Shown: positions 51,791 to 63,445 of the stretch, piece after piece
Numbering within the stretch: the stretch's first letter is position 1
How the letters are laid out: every line of letters starts with the position of its first letter
Assembly (NCBI GenBank): GCA_008360975.2
Contig: CM039210.1
Coordinates: 22,963,007-23,027,006 of the forward strand
Reading direction: 5' to 3'
DNA from: Lichenostomus cassidix
Lineage: Eukaryota; Chordata; Aves; Passeriformes; Meliphagidae
DNA length: 64,000 nt
Translations under genes and position numbers: made by a program
The notes under the pieces: generated by a model
The model's database searches: none
The model's input: the letters and a program-made list of their open reading frames with translations, nothing else
What the model was told of the DNA's origin: nothing

Positions 51791-52290
51791 NNNNNNNNNN
51801 NNNNNNNNNNNNNNNNNNNNNNNNNNNNNNNNNNNNNNNNNNNNNNNNNNNNNNNNNNNNNNNNNNNNNNNNNNNNNNNNNNNNNNNNNNNNNNNNNNNN
51901 NNNNNNNNNNNNNNNNNNNNNNNNNNNNNNNNNNNNNNNNNNNNNNNNNNNNNNNNNNNNNNNNNNNNNNNNNNNNNNNNNNNNNNNNNNNNNNNNNNNN
52001 NNNNNNNNNNNNNNNNNNNNNNNNNNNNNNNNNNNNNNNNNNNNNNNNNNNNNNNNNNNNNNNNNNNNNNNNNNNNNNNNNNNNNNNNNNNNNNNNNNNN
52101 NNNNNNNNNNNNNNNNNNNNNNNNNNNNNNNNNNNNNNNNNNNNNNNNNNNNNNNNNNNNNNNNNNNNNNNNNNNNNNNNNNNNNNNNNNNNNNNNNNNN
52201 NNNNNNNNNNNNNNNNNNNNNNNNNNNNNNNNNNNNNNNNNNNNNNNNNNNNNNNNNNNNNNNNNNNNNNNNNNNNNNNNNNNNNNNNNN
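51791..52290. other. Assembly gap, 500 N
   Basis: Exactly 500 N. By comparison with ERV-C (19735 to 15477) about 4.2 kb of pol, env and 3' LTR is missing here. Confidence 0.95.
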
Positions 52291-52299
52291 TTATAACAA

Positions 52300-52790
52300 G
52301 ACTTTACTTTGTCTGGTCTCTACACTACACTACTTACAGTACTGGTTTACATAACTAACTATAGCAAAGATAATAACTACAATTACAATTTTTATAAATG
52401 TTTATTTTACCTAGGTTCAGTCTGGTAACCATGCAGTGAGGGTGTGGAAGATATGGTTGAATTTCAAGGTGTAATTTCTGGAACTCACTTCATGTAGAAT
52501 TTGAGGGTTTTTAAAAATTTCCTCCAAACTTTTCTTAATTTTCAATGGCCAGTTACCACATCCATCTAGAGGTGGTAACTGGGTGTAGATTTAGCAATTG
52601 CTCATATTAAAAGCTCTGGATACATTTTGGATCACAGTGTTGTGCAACTTTCGGCTGAGCTTTGAGTTATGGTTATCAATTGGGCAAAAACCAGACATGT
52701 AAATAACAATTTAAACTACATCATTTTGATTTGCATCAGTTTTTGGTTTTTTGATGGTCTCAGGGGCAGAAGCTTTTTCCACTCTGGAGC
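52300..52790 (-). pseudogene. env: ERV-F env remnant
   Basis: Between the integrase end and the 3' LTR only about 490 bp remain. Minus-strand translation gives scattered fragments and a hydrophobic anchor-like stretch (FIKIVIVVIIFAIVSYV, near 52400-52350). ERV-F2 has the same short region, so most of env was already missing in their ancestor. Confidence 0.55.
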
Positions 52791-54366
52791 AGTGGATCTA
52801 CGGTCTTTTCTCAGCAACTATTTCCAGCAGTGAGGGTGATCAGTAAAACTTGGAATGGTCCCTTCCACTTAGCTTGGAAGGGGTCGCTGTCTTACTATTT
52901 GATGTAGACCCAGTTTCTAGGCTGAAATGGGTGAGCAGGGGTGTCTAATATTACAGGATTGGACAGTACGATGAATTTTCGGAGCTTTTGTAAAGTGGAG
53001 CTTAAAGCTGTTAAGTATTTTTGGAAATTAATTTTACTCTTTACATGATTTTTTTCCGGGGTATGTGGAATTTGATATGGTTTGCTGTAAAGGATTTTTT
53101 AGGGACTGTGGCAGGACATTCCCCCCCCCCCTTCTCTTTCTCCCTGCTCCTTCGCAGAAGATGGATGGCACCCGAAAGTCTAAGGTGGAATGAAGAGAGA
53201 ATGTGAAAAATTTTTAGTGACCACAAAGCCACACTTTTTATCCTATAAAAGCTCATGAAATTTTAGAAAAGGTAGAAGCTTTTCTATATGGACACTGAGC
53301 GTGAGGAAAGCCTCTCCCCAGAGTCTGGATGCAGCTCTGTGGTAACTTCTTGCAAGATTGAGAGCGGACTCTAATGTATCCCAGCACCAAAATTGGATTT
53401 TGGTAACATTGGTTTCCTAAATTGTATTATTCCAGCTAACTTATAGGTACCTTTCTTAACTTGCATTTTTAACGATTTTTATCGTTCAAGCAAGCATTTC
53501 TTAACTTGCATTTTAAACTATTTTTATAGTTCCAGCAAGCATTTACCCCATAATTGCATTTTAGCTCTTATAGTTTTGAAATTATGCATTTATTGTGTGT
53601 GTATGTATGTCAATCTGTTCTGTTTGTATGTTTGTTATTTTCTGTGTCTAATAAATGGTATTTTACATCATAGTAGACTAATCGGCCAAATATCAAAGAA
53701 CCTTGTGAATGGGATCAAGTCTTGGGGTGTTAGCTACCCTAATCTTGTTGCCAGAAACCAGGCAAACATCAGAAACTCATAAGGCTCCTGTCTCTAATGC
53801 AAGACAGGGACTTATATAGTTCCTCTGCCTTGGTTGTACATGGACCTTTAGTAAGGCTATAGGCAAAGCTTGAACTCATGTCATAGATGTTTTTGGCAGA
53901 TTTTACTAATTTGGGCCTTGAGGGTTCTATTCATACGTTTAACTTTGCCATTTGCTTGGGGCTTGTAAGGTGTATGCAAGTCTTAAGTAAGTCTCAGAAT
54001 CTTGCTAACTTTTTCAATCGCCGTTGTAAAAAAATGTGGTTCTTTATTTGATGACATTCTCAAAGCAACTTAAAACTTTGGAATTATGTGGTTGAGCAAG
54101 GCTTTCACTATTTCTTTTGCTGCATTGGTGCAACAGGGATAAGCTTCAGGCTACGTATTGGACATATTAATTAATGCTAATAAATATTTGTATCTTTTTT
54201 TACATGGCATTTCAGCAAAATCTATTTGCCAGTAATTTCTCGGGAGATGCTTTGCCTTGGTTATATTTAACACTACTTTCTTGGTTGTGTTGGGGTTGTT
54301 TTTGTAACAGGTTTCACACTTGCTTGTTATAGACTGTGCAATATGAATAAATTTTTTTTTAATCAC
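52791..54366 (-). pseudogene. pol: ERV-F integrase, decayed
   Basis: Zinc-binding CETCYKNN and core start NYWQIDFAEMP near 54366-54151. A degraded middle (QANGKVKRMNRTL-like, near 53950) and a C-terminal KWKGPFQVLLITLTA near 52860 follow. Many stops and frameshifts. Confidence 0.75.
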
Positions 54367-55839
54367 TATTTTCTTTAGATGTTTTAAGAGGTTTTCTGTT
54401 TTCTAGTGGGTACTCTCATGCTCTTTTTGTGCTATTTTTTGAAGGAGTAGGGGTAGGACTACAACTTGGCCCATTGGGGTAACAGCATACTTACCTTTTT
54501 TAATTTTAGCTTTAAAAAACTTAATTAATTTGTTGTTTTTTCTGATTGTATTTTGGAGTAAACTTAGTCAGATTTATTTCTTTTTGTGGTACTGCCACAA
54601 GTATGCACTTTTTCTGCTATTTCTTTTGCTATTCAGTCAGCAAAGTGAATTTTCACTTTAGGGGTTGGTTTTATTTTTTTATGATTTTTGCAATGCATGA
54701 TAGCTACTTCTGTAGGCTTTCAGATGCTTTGCAGGAGTGCAAGGATTTGTTTTGCATGCTTAATGTCATTACTTTGAGCAGTTAGCAGGCTATGTTCTCT
54801 CTAAATAGTTTCATAGGCATGAACAACACTGAAGGCATATTTGGAATCCGTTCATATGTTTACTTTTTTTTTTTGGCTCAGTTTTAGAGCTCTGGTCAGC
54901 GCAATCAGTTTTTAATTTGTTTGTTTTAGAGGCACATCTTTCAGGTCTGGTCTGCTGGAATAGGTTTCCTCTGTTGTCTGTGAACAGTCATGCTCTGGCA
55001 CATCATTAAGCAATGTGGATGACAAAAACATTGCAGGGTTTATAACAGATGTTGTTTCCAGGGTAACATTGCCTTGTTTTAACAACACAGATTGTTATTT
55101 AAGCATTCTGCTAGGGGATCACTAGTGTCTCCTCTTTTGCTCCAGCACAGAGATTACGGCATGGGGTTCATACACGACAATGTGTTGCCCAAGGGTGAAT
55201 TTATGAGCTTTCTGTATTAGGGTGACAGTTGCTGCTACAGTGTTCAGACACTCAGGCAACCCTTGGCTAACATTGTTTAGCTGTTTTGAAAAATAGGCTA
55301 CAGGTTTTTGCTGGTCTTCAAGGTGCTGTGCTAGTACCCTTAGAGCAACATTCTGCTGCTCGTATGTGAAACGTTCAAAGGGCTTAGTTAGGTCTGGCAG
55401 CTCCAGATCTGGAGCAGACATTAAGAAATGTTTTGGCTGTTTAACTGCAGCCCTTGCTTCTTCTGTCCAGTTGATGGGGGTTTTTTTAGATGCCTTAAGG
55501 GCTTTATACAAAGATTTTTTTGTTTTCTTCACTTTTCTGGTTCTTTTGACAGCTAATGTTCAAATATAGTTGGGCTATATTTGAACTCTTGGGGTAGTAC
55601 TGTCCAGGTGAGTTGAGTTTTTTCTTGTTTCAGGATTTTTTTACTCAGAAGCAAAGAGTTCTTGACTACTTTTACTTATAGAAACCAGAAAAAGGCATCC
55701 TTGAGATTAAAAATATGAACTACTCTAGTTCATATGTCAGTGTGGTCAAATGTGTAGGGGTTTGGTACAACTGAATTTGTGTTTTTTGTGATTTTGTTAA
55801 CTGCTTTTAAATCCTGCACTAATCTGTAACTCTTACAAA
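54367..55839 (-). pseudogene. pol: ERV-F RT end and RNase H, RT catalytic region deleted
   Basis: RT fingers near 55839-55600 (RLVQDLKAVNK) pass directly into the connection/RNase H start (YKALKASKKTPINWTEEA, 55532) without the YVDD palm and thumb that ERV-F3 retains. RNase H region to 55122 (LGQHIVVYEPHAVISVLEQ), then decayed (TDSKYAFSVVHA near 54840). Confidence 0.8.
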
Positions 55840-56485
55840 TGATGCCTGATGGTTTTTTTGTCTTTTTTCATTATAATTTTATACCCTTTTATATATACTC
55901 TTTACCCTTTCCCATTCCTGTACTTTTCACTCCGTATATCTTAGCTCACATATTTATAACTTTTGTACTCTAGCTTTGTTCAGAATTCTTTGGAGAAGAC
56001 GAAACAATCTCTACAATCTCAAGAACATGAGGCACTAACTTATTGGGAAATTTTAGATAGGTATGTGTCACTGTTGAGCAGCTAGCAGAGTAATGAATGC
56101 ATCAGTTCTCAGTGGCAAGAAGGAATGACCTTTATTGTTTTGATTTCATCACATATATAGAGTTCTCAAAAGTCACCCAGATTGGTCAGTCAGAAGCCTT
56201 CCCCCAGGCCTGATTGGCCAGGCCTGCACTGCCCAAGTTCTGGGACACTGTTCCAAAAACATCCAAACTTTATCTTTATTTACAAAACACAAGAAAACTT
56301 CTCATGGGAAAACCTGTGCTAGCCACAGGTATGCTAATTGGTGAAGTCCATAAAATATACACTCGTTGTACCCGAAGGCTTTTTTTCGTCATGGTGAACC
56401 TGGAATCCTATTAAACCAAGGTAATACCCTTTTCCTATACTATGTGTCTGCGTCTCAAATTTTTTTACCAGCATATAAGACATCA
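55840..56485 (+). repeat. 5' LTR of ERV-F2, with nested LTR-G
   Basis: TGATGCCTGATGG to AAGACATCA. Lacks about 105 bp present in the 3' LTR (near 61478-61585) and contains LTR-G copy 2. TGGCGAGCCAGGC follows four bases after it as possible primer site. Confidence 0.85.
56066..56327 (-). repeat. Solo LTR-G copy 2
   Basis: 262 bp with TSD GGTATG (56060-56065 and 56328-56333). Minus-strand TATATATG and CAATAAAGG signals. Confidence 0.92.
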
Positions 56486-57099
56486 GTTCTGGCGAGCCAG
56501 GCAGAAGAAAAAGAAACCCCGAGTTTCAATTCTAAACCGAGAAACACCCCACTGCACCCCCCCCACTTGCCAGCACTATACAAAAGAAAAGCAGCAGTCC
56601 GAGATTAAAAAACCCAGAGAGTTTCCAAAAAACCTACCGCAAAAACACAACAAGAGAAGTAAGATCAAAAAGGTTTTTTTTAGTTTTATTGCTAGCTAGC
56701 ATCTGGAGAAATCTCCAAGAATGAAAAAGTAGCCAAAGAAGCCATAAAAAAAGAGTTTTCACAACCTACACCACTCCCGCAAAGAAGCTGTAAAGAAAAG
56801 AAGATGCTCTTCGTTATTACTCACAAGAGCTGCGTAGTAGCTCACTAGAACTGCGTAGTAACTCACAGAAGGCCGTAGCTCAGAGAGAGCTGTAGCCCAC
56901 GTGTTAGGGTGTAGCTTCAACTACCGGAGTAGTAGTTGAACCTCACCACGAGTTTAATCTGCACGCGTGTGCTGTTTTAAACTTGCTTTCTTTGCTCTGC
57001 TGAGACGTGAGAAATGCGAGTTCGTTTCCTCCGCCAGTCTTTAAGCTAAGTGCTTTCTTTCCAGCTGTTTCTTTTCTGTTTTTAAACAAAACATGAGTA

Positions 57100-58240
57100 G
57101 TGCGTCATCTACTAACCCAAAAATCCCACAAGATTCCCCACTAGGTCTAATTTTAAAAAACTAGCACGATCTAATGAAAAAAACACCCCCCTGTACATAG
57201 AAAAATTATCTAGGCTGTCGTTGTGAGTGTAACCTGTGTTAGAACTAAAAAAGAGAAAGAAATAGCCCAATCTAAGCAGTTTAAAAGACCAATTAATCAC
57301 AAAACTATAAGTAAAGCTTCAAGTCCAAAGCGTGTTTGATAAAGTATGCAGAGTTGTTTTCTATATTCTTAAATCAACAAAAAGTATACAAACAAATTAA
57401 AAAAACTGCCTGCCTTGCAGAAAAGAATATCTTACCCCTTGTCGCTACAAGAGCCAGACAAATCGGAGGAGGTGGCGGGAAGCTAGCTCTGTCCTCCGCC
57501 ACCGCCACTGCCGGCAGCCCCCGTCCCTGCCCCGGGCCGATATAGCACTAAGAGTAAAAGATCAGTGGCCACTGCCAGCTCCCCTCCCCCCTGCCACAGT
57601 AAAGCTAAAAATGAGAAATAAGTAGCCATTACCCCCTCCGCGGCCACCCTCCCCAGGCCGCCCTAAAAGCAGAAGCAAGAGTAGAGCAAAGCCAGGCCGG
57701 TCACCACCCGCCCGCCGCACTGAAAGCAAAAGCAAAAGAAGCTCGAAAGCAAGTCCAAGCAGAGAAAGAAGTGCATCTGCTGCCGTACCTGACCCCTCCC
57801 AAGCTAAAAAAAGAGAAAGCGAGAAACAGCAGCCACTTTGCCGCGCAGTCAGTGACGAAGCTAAAAGAAAAATAACTGCAATTAAAATCCAGCCAAATAA
57901 ATTCAAAGCAGATAACTCCAAAAAAGAAAAAAAGACTGAGACGAAGACTGTAACCACAGCAGCCAGTGAGCTTACCGAAAAAAAGTAAAAAATAGTAACC
58001 CAAGAAGCTATAAAAGCTGCTAGTCCAGTAACTAAACACACCAGATCTAAAAAAAAAGAACCAAAAAAAAACTGTCCTAAAAGCACTTTTAAAGCAAACT
58101 GAAAAAAAACTAAGTCGAAATATTGTAAAAGTAACCAGTGCCACAGAGATAAGTAAAACACAGCCTTTCTTTCAACCTTTAAAATTTAAACTAAGAAAAT
58201 CCATTCTGCCAGTAAAAAAAAATAATAATAAAAGTTACAA
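57100..58240 (+). pseudogene. gag: ERV-F2 short gag-like and protease remnant, hypermutated
   Basis: 57560-58080 aligns with the ERV-F gag-like frame at 63937-63446, with Gs largely replaced by As (TGGAGTATAAGCAGCC there, TGAGAAATAAGTAGCC here). A trace of the protease end follows near 58140-58230. No open frame. Confidence 0.75.
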
Positions 58241-61230
58241 ACTAGTGCAAAATTTAAAGGCAATTAACAAAACCACAGAAGACACAGAAAACATAGATTC
58301 AGTTGTGCCAAACCCCTACATTTTTCAGACCACACTGACAAATAAACGAAAAAAGTTCACAGTTTTAAATCTCAAAAATACCTTTTCCGAAGTTTCTATA
58401 AAAAAAGATTGTCAAAAACTCTTTACATCTGAGTAAAAAAATCCTAAAACAAGAAGAGAAACTCAGCTCACCTAAACAGAGTTACTCCAAAGGTTCAAAA
58501 ATAACCCAACTATATTTACACATCAGCCGTCAAAAAAACTAGAAAACTAGAAAAAACAAAAAAAAACCTTATATAAAGCCCTTAAAGCAACTAAAAAAGA
58601 AACCATCAGCTAGACAAAAAAGGCAAAAGCTACATTTAACCAACTAAAACATTCTTTGATATCTACTCCAGCTCTAGAGCTGCCAAACATAAAGCCCTTC
58701 GAACTTTTTACATACCAGCAACAAAATGTTACTCTAAAAGTACTGACACAACACCTTGAAAATCAGCAAAGAGCTGTAGCCTGTTCCTCAGAACATCTAG
58801 ACAATGTTAGCCAAAGGTAGCCTAAGTGTCTAAAAGCTGTAGCAACTGTCATCCTAATACAAAAAACTTAGAAATTCACCCTTAAGCAGCACATTGTCGT
58901 GTATGTACCTCACACCGTGATCTCTGAGCTAGAGCAAAAGAGAAAACACAAGGTCACCCTAAAAACAATATCTGTTGTAAACCCTACAATATTTTCGTCA
59001 TCCACATTACTTAATAACCTGCCTAAGCATAACTGCAAACAATAGAAGAGACCTATTCCAGCAGACCAGACCTGAAAAATGCACCTCTAAAGAAGCCAAA
59101 TTGAAAACTAATTACACTAACCAGAAATCTAAAACTAAGCAAAAAAAAAAAGGTAAACATATAAACTGATTCCAAATATGCCTTCAGTGTTGTTCATGCC
59201 CACAAAGCTATCTAAGAAAAACGTAGCCTACTAACTGCTCAAAGTAATAAAATCAAGCATGCAAAACAAACCCTTGCACTCCTGCAGAGCACCTGAAAAC
59301 CTACAAAGTAGCTATCCTTCATTGCAAAAGCCATCAAAAAGACAATTCCTGAAGTAAAAAATTGCTTTGCTAACAAAATAGCAAAAAAATAGCAGAAAAA
59401 AGCATTTTTGCAGTAGTGCCACCAAAAAAAGTAAATCTAACAGTTTGCTCCAAAATATAATCAAAGTGACCAAAAGTTATTAAATTTTTTAAAGCTAAAA
59501 TTAAAGAAAGTAAGTAGCCTGTTACACTAATAAGCCAAGTTGTAGTCCCACCCCTGATCCTTCAAGAAATAGCACAAAAAAACCATGAAAATACACACTA
59601 AAAAACAGAAAACCTTTTAAAACATCTTTAAAAAGTAGTAATAAAGAAAAAATAACTGATATTGTACAATCTATAACAAGCAAGTGAAAAACCTGTTGCA
59701 AAAACAACCCTGACACACGCAAAAAAGTAAAGAGTGACCAAAGCAAAGCATCTCCCAAAAAATTACTGACAAATAAATTTTACTAAAATATCACTTGAAA
59801 AAAGTTATTATGAATATATACAAGTATTAATTAATGTGTTCAATGAATAACCTAGAGCTTGTCCCTGTCCCACCGGTGCAGTAAAAGAAATAGTGAAAAC
59901 CTTGCTCAACCACATAATTCCAAGCTTTAAAGTTCCTTTAAAAATGTCATCAGATGTTGCTGTTGAGCAGCTAGCAGAGTAATGAAGGCACCAGTTCTCA
60001 GTGGCAAGAAGGAATGACCTTTATTGTTTTGATTTCATCACATATATAGAGTTCTCAAAAGTCACCCAGATTGGTCAGTCAGAAGCCTTCCCCCAGGCCT
60101 GATTGGCCAGGCCTGCACTGCCCAAGTTCTGGGACACTGTTCCAACAACATCCAAACTTTATCTTTATTTATAAAACACAAGAAAATTTCTCATGGGAAA
60201 AACCTGTGCTAGCCACAATCAGATAAAGAACCACATTTTGTTGCAACAGTGATCAGAAAAGTTAACAAAATTCTAAAACTTACTTAAGACCTGCACACAC
60301 CATACAGACCCCAAGCAAGTAACAAAGTTAAATGTATGAATAAAACCCTCAAAGCCCAGATTAGTAAAATCTGTCAAAAAACATCTGGAATATGAGTTCA
60401 AGTTTTGCCTATAGCCTTACTGAAAATCCACATACAACCAAAGTAAAAAAACAATATGTCCCTATAGAAGCCTATATAGCAAACCATATCAAGTTCCACA
60501 CATTCCAGAAAAAATTCACATGAAGAAAAAAATTAATTTACAGAAATACCTAACAACCTTAAGCTCCATTTTGCAAAAACTCAAAAAATTCGTCGTGCTG
60601 TCCAAAGCTATAAGATTAGACACCCCTGCTAACCTGTTTCAGCCTAAAAACTGAGTCTTCATCAAATAGTAGACCAGCAACCCCTTCCAAACTAAATAGA
60701 AAAAACCATTCCAAGTTTTGCTGACCACCCTCACTTCTGAAAAAAGTTGCTAGAAAAAAATCATGAATCCACTACTCCAAGATAAAAAAAACTTCTGCCC
60801 CTGAGACCATCAAAACAAAAACTAACGCAAATCAAAATAATGTAGTTTAAATTGTTCTTTACATATCTGTTGTTTGCCCAATTAGTAACCATAACTCAAA
60901 GATCAGCCAAAAGTTACACAACACTGTAATCCAAAAAAATATATCCAGAGCTCTTAATATGAGCAATTCCTAGATCTGCACCCAGTTACCACCTCTAAAT
61001 AAATATGATAACTAGCCATTAAAAAAAAAAATTAAAAAATTTAAAAAGAAACTCAAATTCTACATGAAGTGAGTTCAAAAAATTACACCTTGGAATTTAA
61101 CCAGATCTTCCATGCCCTCACTTCATAGTTGCCAGACTAAACCTAAGTAAAAAAACATTTATAATAATTGTAATTGTAATTATTATTTTTGCCATAGCTA
61201 GTTGTGTAAACTGATGTTGTAAGTAGTGTA
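58241..61230 (+). pseudogene. pol: ERV-F2 pol and env remnant, hypermutated
   Basis: RT fingers (LVQNLKAINKTTEDTENID, 58240), RNase H part (58590-58960, FTLKQHIVVYVPHTVISE), integrase traces (NYWQINFTKIS near 59755; PFQTK*KKPFQV near 60690) and the anchor-like env end near 61180. Stops throughout, mostly TAG/TAA where ERV-F has TGG. The palm YVDD region is deleted as in ERV-F. Confidence 0.8.
59955..60217 (-). repeat. Solo LTR-G copy 3
   Basis: 263 bp with TSD ATCAGA (59949-59954 and 60218-60223). Not hypermutated, so it landed after ERV-F2 was edited. Confidence 0.93.
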
Positions 61231-61282
61231 GTTTAAAGACTAGACAAAGTAAAAGCTTGTTAGTCTCCAAAAAATGAAGAAA

Positions 61283-61763
61283 TTATGCCTGATGGGTTTT
61301 TTGTCCTTTTTCATTATACTTTTATACCCTTTTATATATACTCTTTACCCTTTTCCATTCCTGTATTTTTCACTCCCTATATCTTAGCCCACGTTTATAA
61401 CCCTTGTACTCTAGCCCTGTTCAGAATCCTTTGGAGAAGACGAAACAATCTCCACAATCTCAAGAACATGAGGCACCAACCTTGAAAGAGCCCCATCCCT
61501 GGAACATGTTTTTGTAAACTAAGTTGTAACCTTTTTAGGGGGAGGTAATTTGAATAAAGGGGCAATTACTTCATTTGTTAGGTTTCTTATTGGGAAATTT
61601 TAGATAGGTATGCTAATTGGTGAAGTCCATAAAATATACACTCGTTGTACCCGAAGGTTTTTTTCGTCATGGTGCACCTGGAATCCTATTAAACCAAGGT
61701 AATACCCTTTTCCTATACTACGTGTCTGCGTCTCAAATTTATTTACCAGCATATAAGACATCA
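61283..61763 (+). repeat. 3' LTR of ERV-F2
   Basis: 481 bp, TTATGCCTGATGGG to AAGACATCA, after purine tract AAAAAATGAAGAAA. Retains G-rich stretches (TTTAGGGGGAGG), unlike the internal region. Confidence 0.85.
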
Positions 61764-61991
61764 TCATCAGCCTTCTTTACTGGAAGGATGGGTGTGTTGA
61801 TTTTAGATTCACATTCCACTAGCAACCTAAATTTAAGAAATTTTTCAAATATAGGTGCTAGTCCCTTACGACTTTTTAATTTTAAAGGGTACTGTTTTTG
61901 CCTTACCACTGTTGCCCCTGGTTTGAGTGCAATACTCACAGGTTCAGCTCTTTTGGATCTCCCAGGAAAATCACTGGCCCATACTATTGGG

Positions 61992-63027
61992 TATGACTTC
62001 TCCCTCTGCATCAGGCGGATAGCCCCGAAGTCACATGGAAGCAGTCAAGCTGCCGTGACCCCCAGGCACTGGATCGGGCACTGCAGCGAAGCCTGCGGGT
62101 GCAGGCGTGGAGTGCCACTGGGGATGGAGCCCAGCAGGAGACAAGGCGATATGAAAGAAGTGCAGTCTCTCAGTGTTAGAAGGCGAGAGGAAGCATGCGG
62201 CATGCTCAATATGAGATATAAAGCAAGCTCCATTTATTTTACTGCGTGTGCGGTTTATATACTGTTACAATGCTTATATTTATTGATCACTAATCTACTG
62301 GTTAATCACACAGGTTACAATTTACATTCTATTGCATTCCATTCTCACACTCTCAGGGTTCCCCCCTCATTCTTCTCAGGGTTCCTCTTCATTCTTCTCA
62401 CAGTACCTTTCTAGAGCTCAAGGACACTGCTGCGCCTCCTGGGCACCTTTCTCATGGCACTTTCTCAGGGTGCTGCTGCGGCCTGTTCAGCTAACACCGG
62501 CCTTGCTCACACTAAGCCTCATTTTGCAACATCTCAGTTCTCTGAATCCAGGGTTTATTGGTAGAAACGGCGGGGCGGAGCAGGCAGATGGAACCGGGAA
62601 GGGACACGGGGGCTGGAAGCAGCTGGATTCAGGAGCGCAGAGAGCCTCAAATGTCCCCGTCCCAGGGGTTGAGAGGGGCCACAGGATGAGAGGGGTTTAC
62701 ACAGGAGAACCAATAGGAGCACGAGGGATACAGGATTGACAGGGACTTCAGGGAATGGGGGTGCGAGGAGGGAAGATACAGATCTTCAAAAACCAATAAT
62801 AAACTGTGGGTAGAGGAACATTCTAGCTATTAACTCTAAAAGGATGAAGGGGAGGAGAGGTTCAAAACCCAATGCTTTCTTTCCCAGATCCATATTTATG
62901 AAGCTAGCCTCAAGGTCTCTTGGGGGAACACTTTTCTGTCACCCTGACCTGAAGGTTTCTTCAGACCCAGGGGGCTTCATCGGCTATTTCAGCCTCCAAG
63001 CTCATCTGGGTTAATCTCACTGCTACA
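61992..63027 (-). repeat. Solo LTR-Q, split by a nested solo LTR
   Basis: TSD ATTGGG (61986-61991 and 63028-63033). TGTAGCAGTG start on the minus strand, AGTCATA end, ACCAATAAACC signal near 62548. About 670 bp without the nested LTR. Confidence 0.75.
62174..62531 (-). repeat. Solo LTR of ERV-J superfamily nested in LTR-Q
   Basis: 358 bp with TSD TCTCAG (62168-62173 and 62532-62537). TATATAAAC and AAATAAATGGAGC signals. Closest here to the LTR at 4377-4741. Confidence 0.92.
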
Positions 63028-63445
63028 ATTGGGGTGACAGTATCCTTAACTTTTTTAGGAATTTTTCTACAACACTTCTGTAGGAGAATAATAGCTGCTT
63101 CAACAAATTTAGATTTAGGAATTATAACTTTTACTCCCTTTTCTTTGGAAAATTTAATTTCTGCTTTTAATTTTTCTAATAAATCTTTACCCAATTATGG
63201 CTTTGGGGAATTTGGTATATATAGAAATTGGTGAGGCACTCAGTGTTTTCTTAGTTTAAATTTTAAAGGTTGGAAGAAAGGCTTTGTTTCATTTATTCTT
63301 GTGGCACTGGTCACATTTACAATATTTTGACTTACTTTTTCCTTTAAAGTATTTAACACAGACTACTGCTGTAGTTCTCCAAGGGAGAATGGTGTTTTAA
63401 TATAATTCACTCTTTGATTTCCGACAGCTTGCCTCAAAGATACTT

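Larger units (their letters stand above)
35423..52293 (+). mobile_element. ERV-C2: second copy of the ERV-C family, with nested ERV-J and an assembly gap
   Basis: Plus-strand provirus with TSD TAACAA at 35417-35422 and 52294-52299. 5' LTR (35423-35775 plus 47451-47623), primer binding site, splice donor, gag, pro (split by two solo LTRs), start of pol, then 500 N. The TTA at 52291-52293 matches the last three bases of the family LTR, so the right end of the 3' LTR is present even though the rest is hidden in the gap. Confidence 0.9.
55840..61763 (+). mobile_element. ERV-F2: gammaretrovirus-like provirus with G-to-A hypermutation, inserted in ERV-F
   Basis: LTRs at 55840-56485 and 61283-61763; internal region about 4.5 kb after removing one solo LTR. 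It carries the same RT deletion as ERV-F. From about 57100 to 61282 the plus strand is strikingly A-rich and G-poor, with many TGG-to-TAG changes. It sits in the RT of ERV-F, whose halves lie at 55839 and 61764. TSD not resolved. Confidence 0.85.
61764..63300 (-). pseudogene. pol: ERV-F protease and RT start, split by LTR-Q
   Basis: 63300-63034 holds the protease end (SPKPLLGKDLLEKLK). After LTR-Q, 61991-61764 holds the pro-RT linker and RT fingers (IVWASDFPGRSKRAEPVS, NTPILPVKKADDD). RT continues at 55839 on the far side of ERV-F2. Confidence 0.8.

Noticed and set aside
57562..58161. Minus-strand 199-codon Phe/Leu-rich frame resembling a membrane protein
   Set aside because: It is the antisense of the hypermutated A-rich gag-like region of ERV-F2; the poly-A bias on the other strand produces Phe/Leu codons and few stops.
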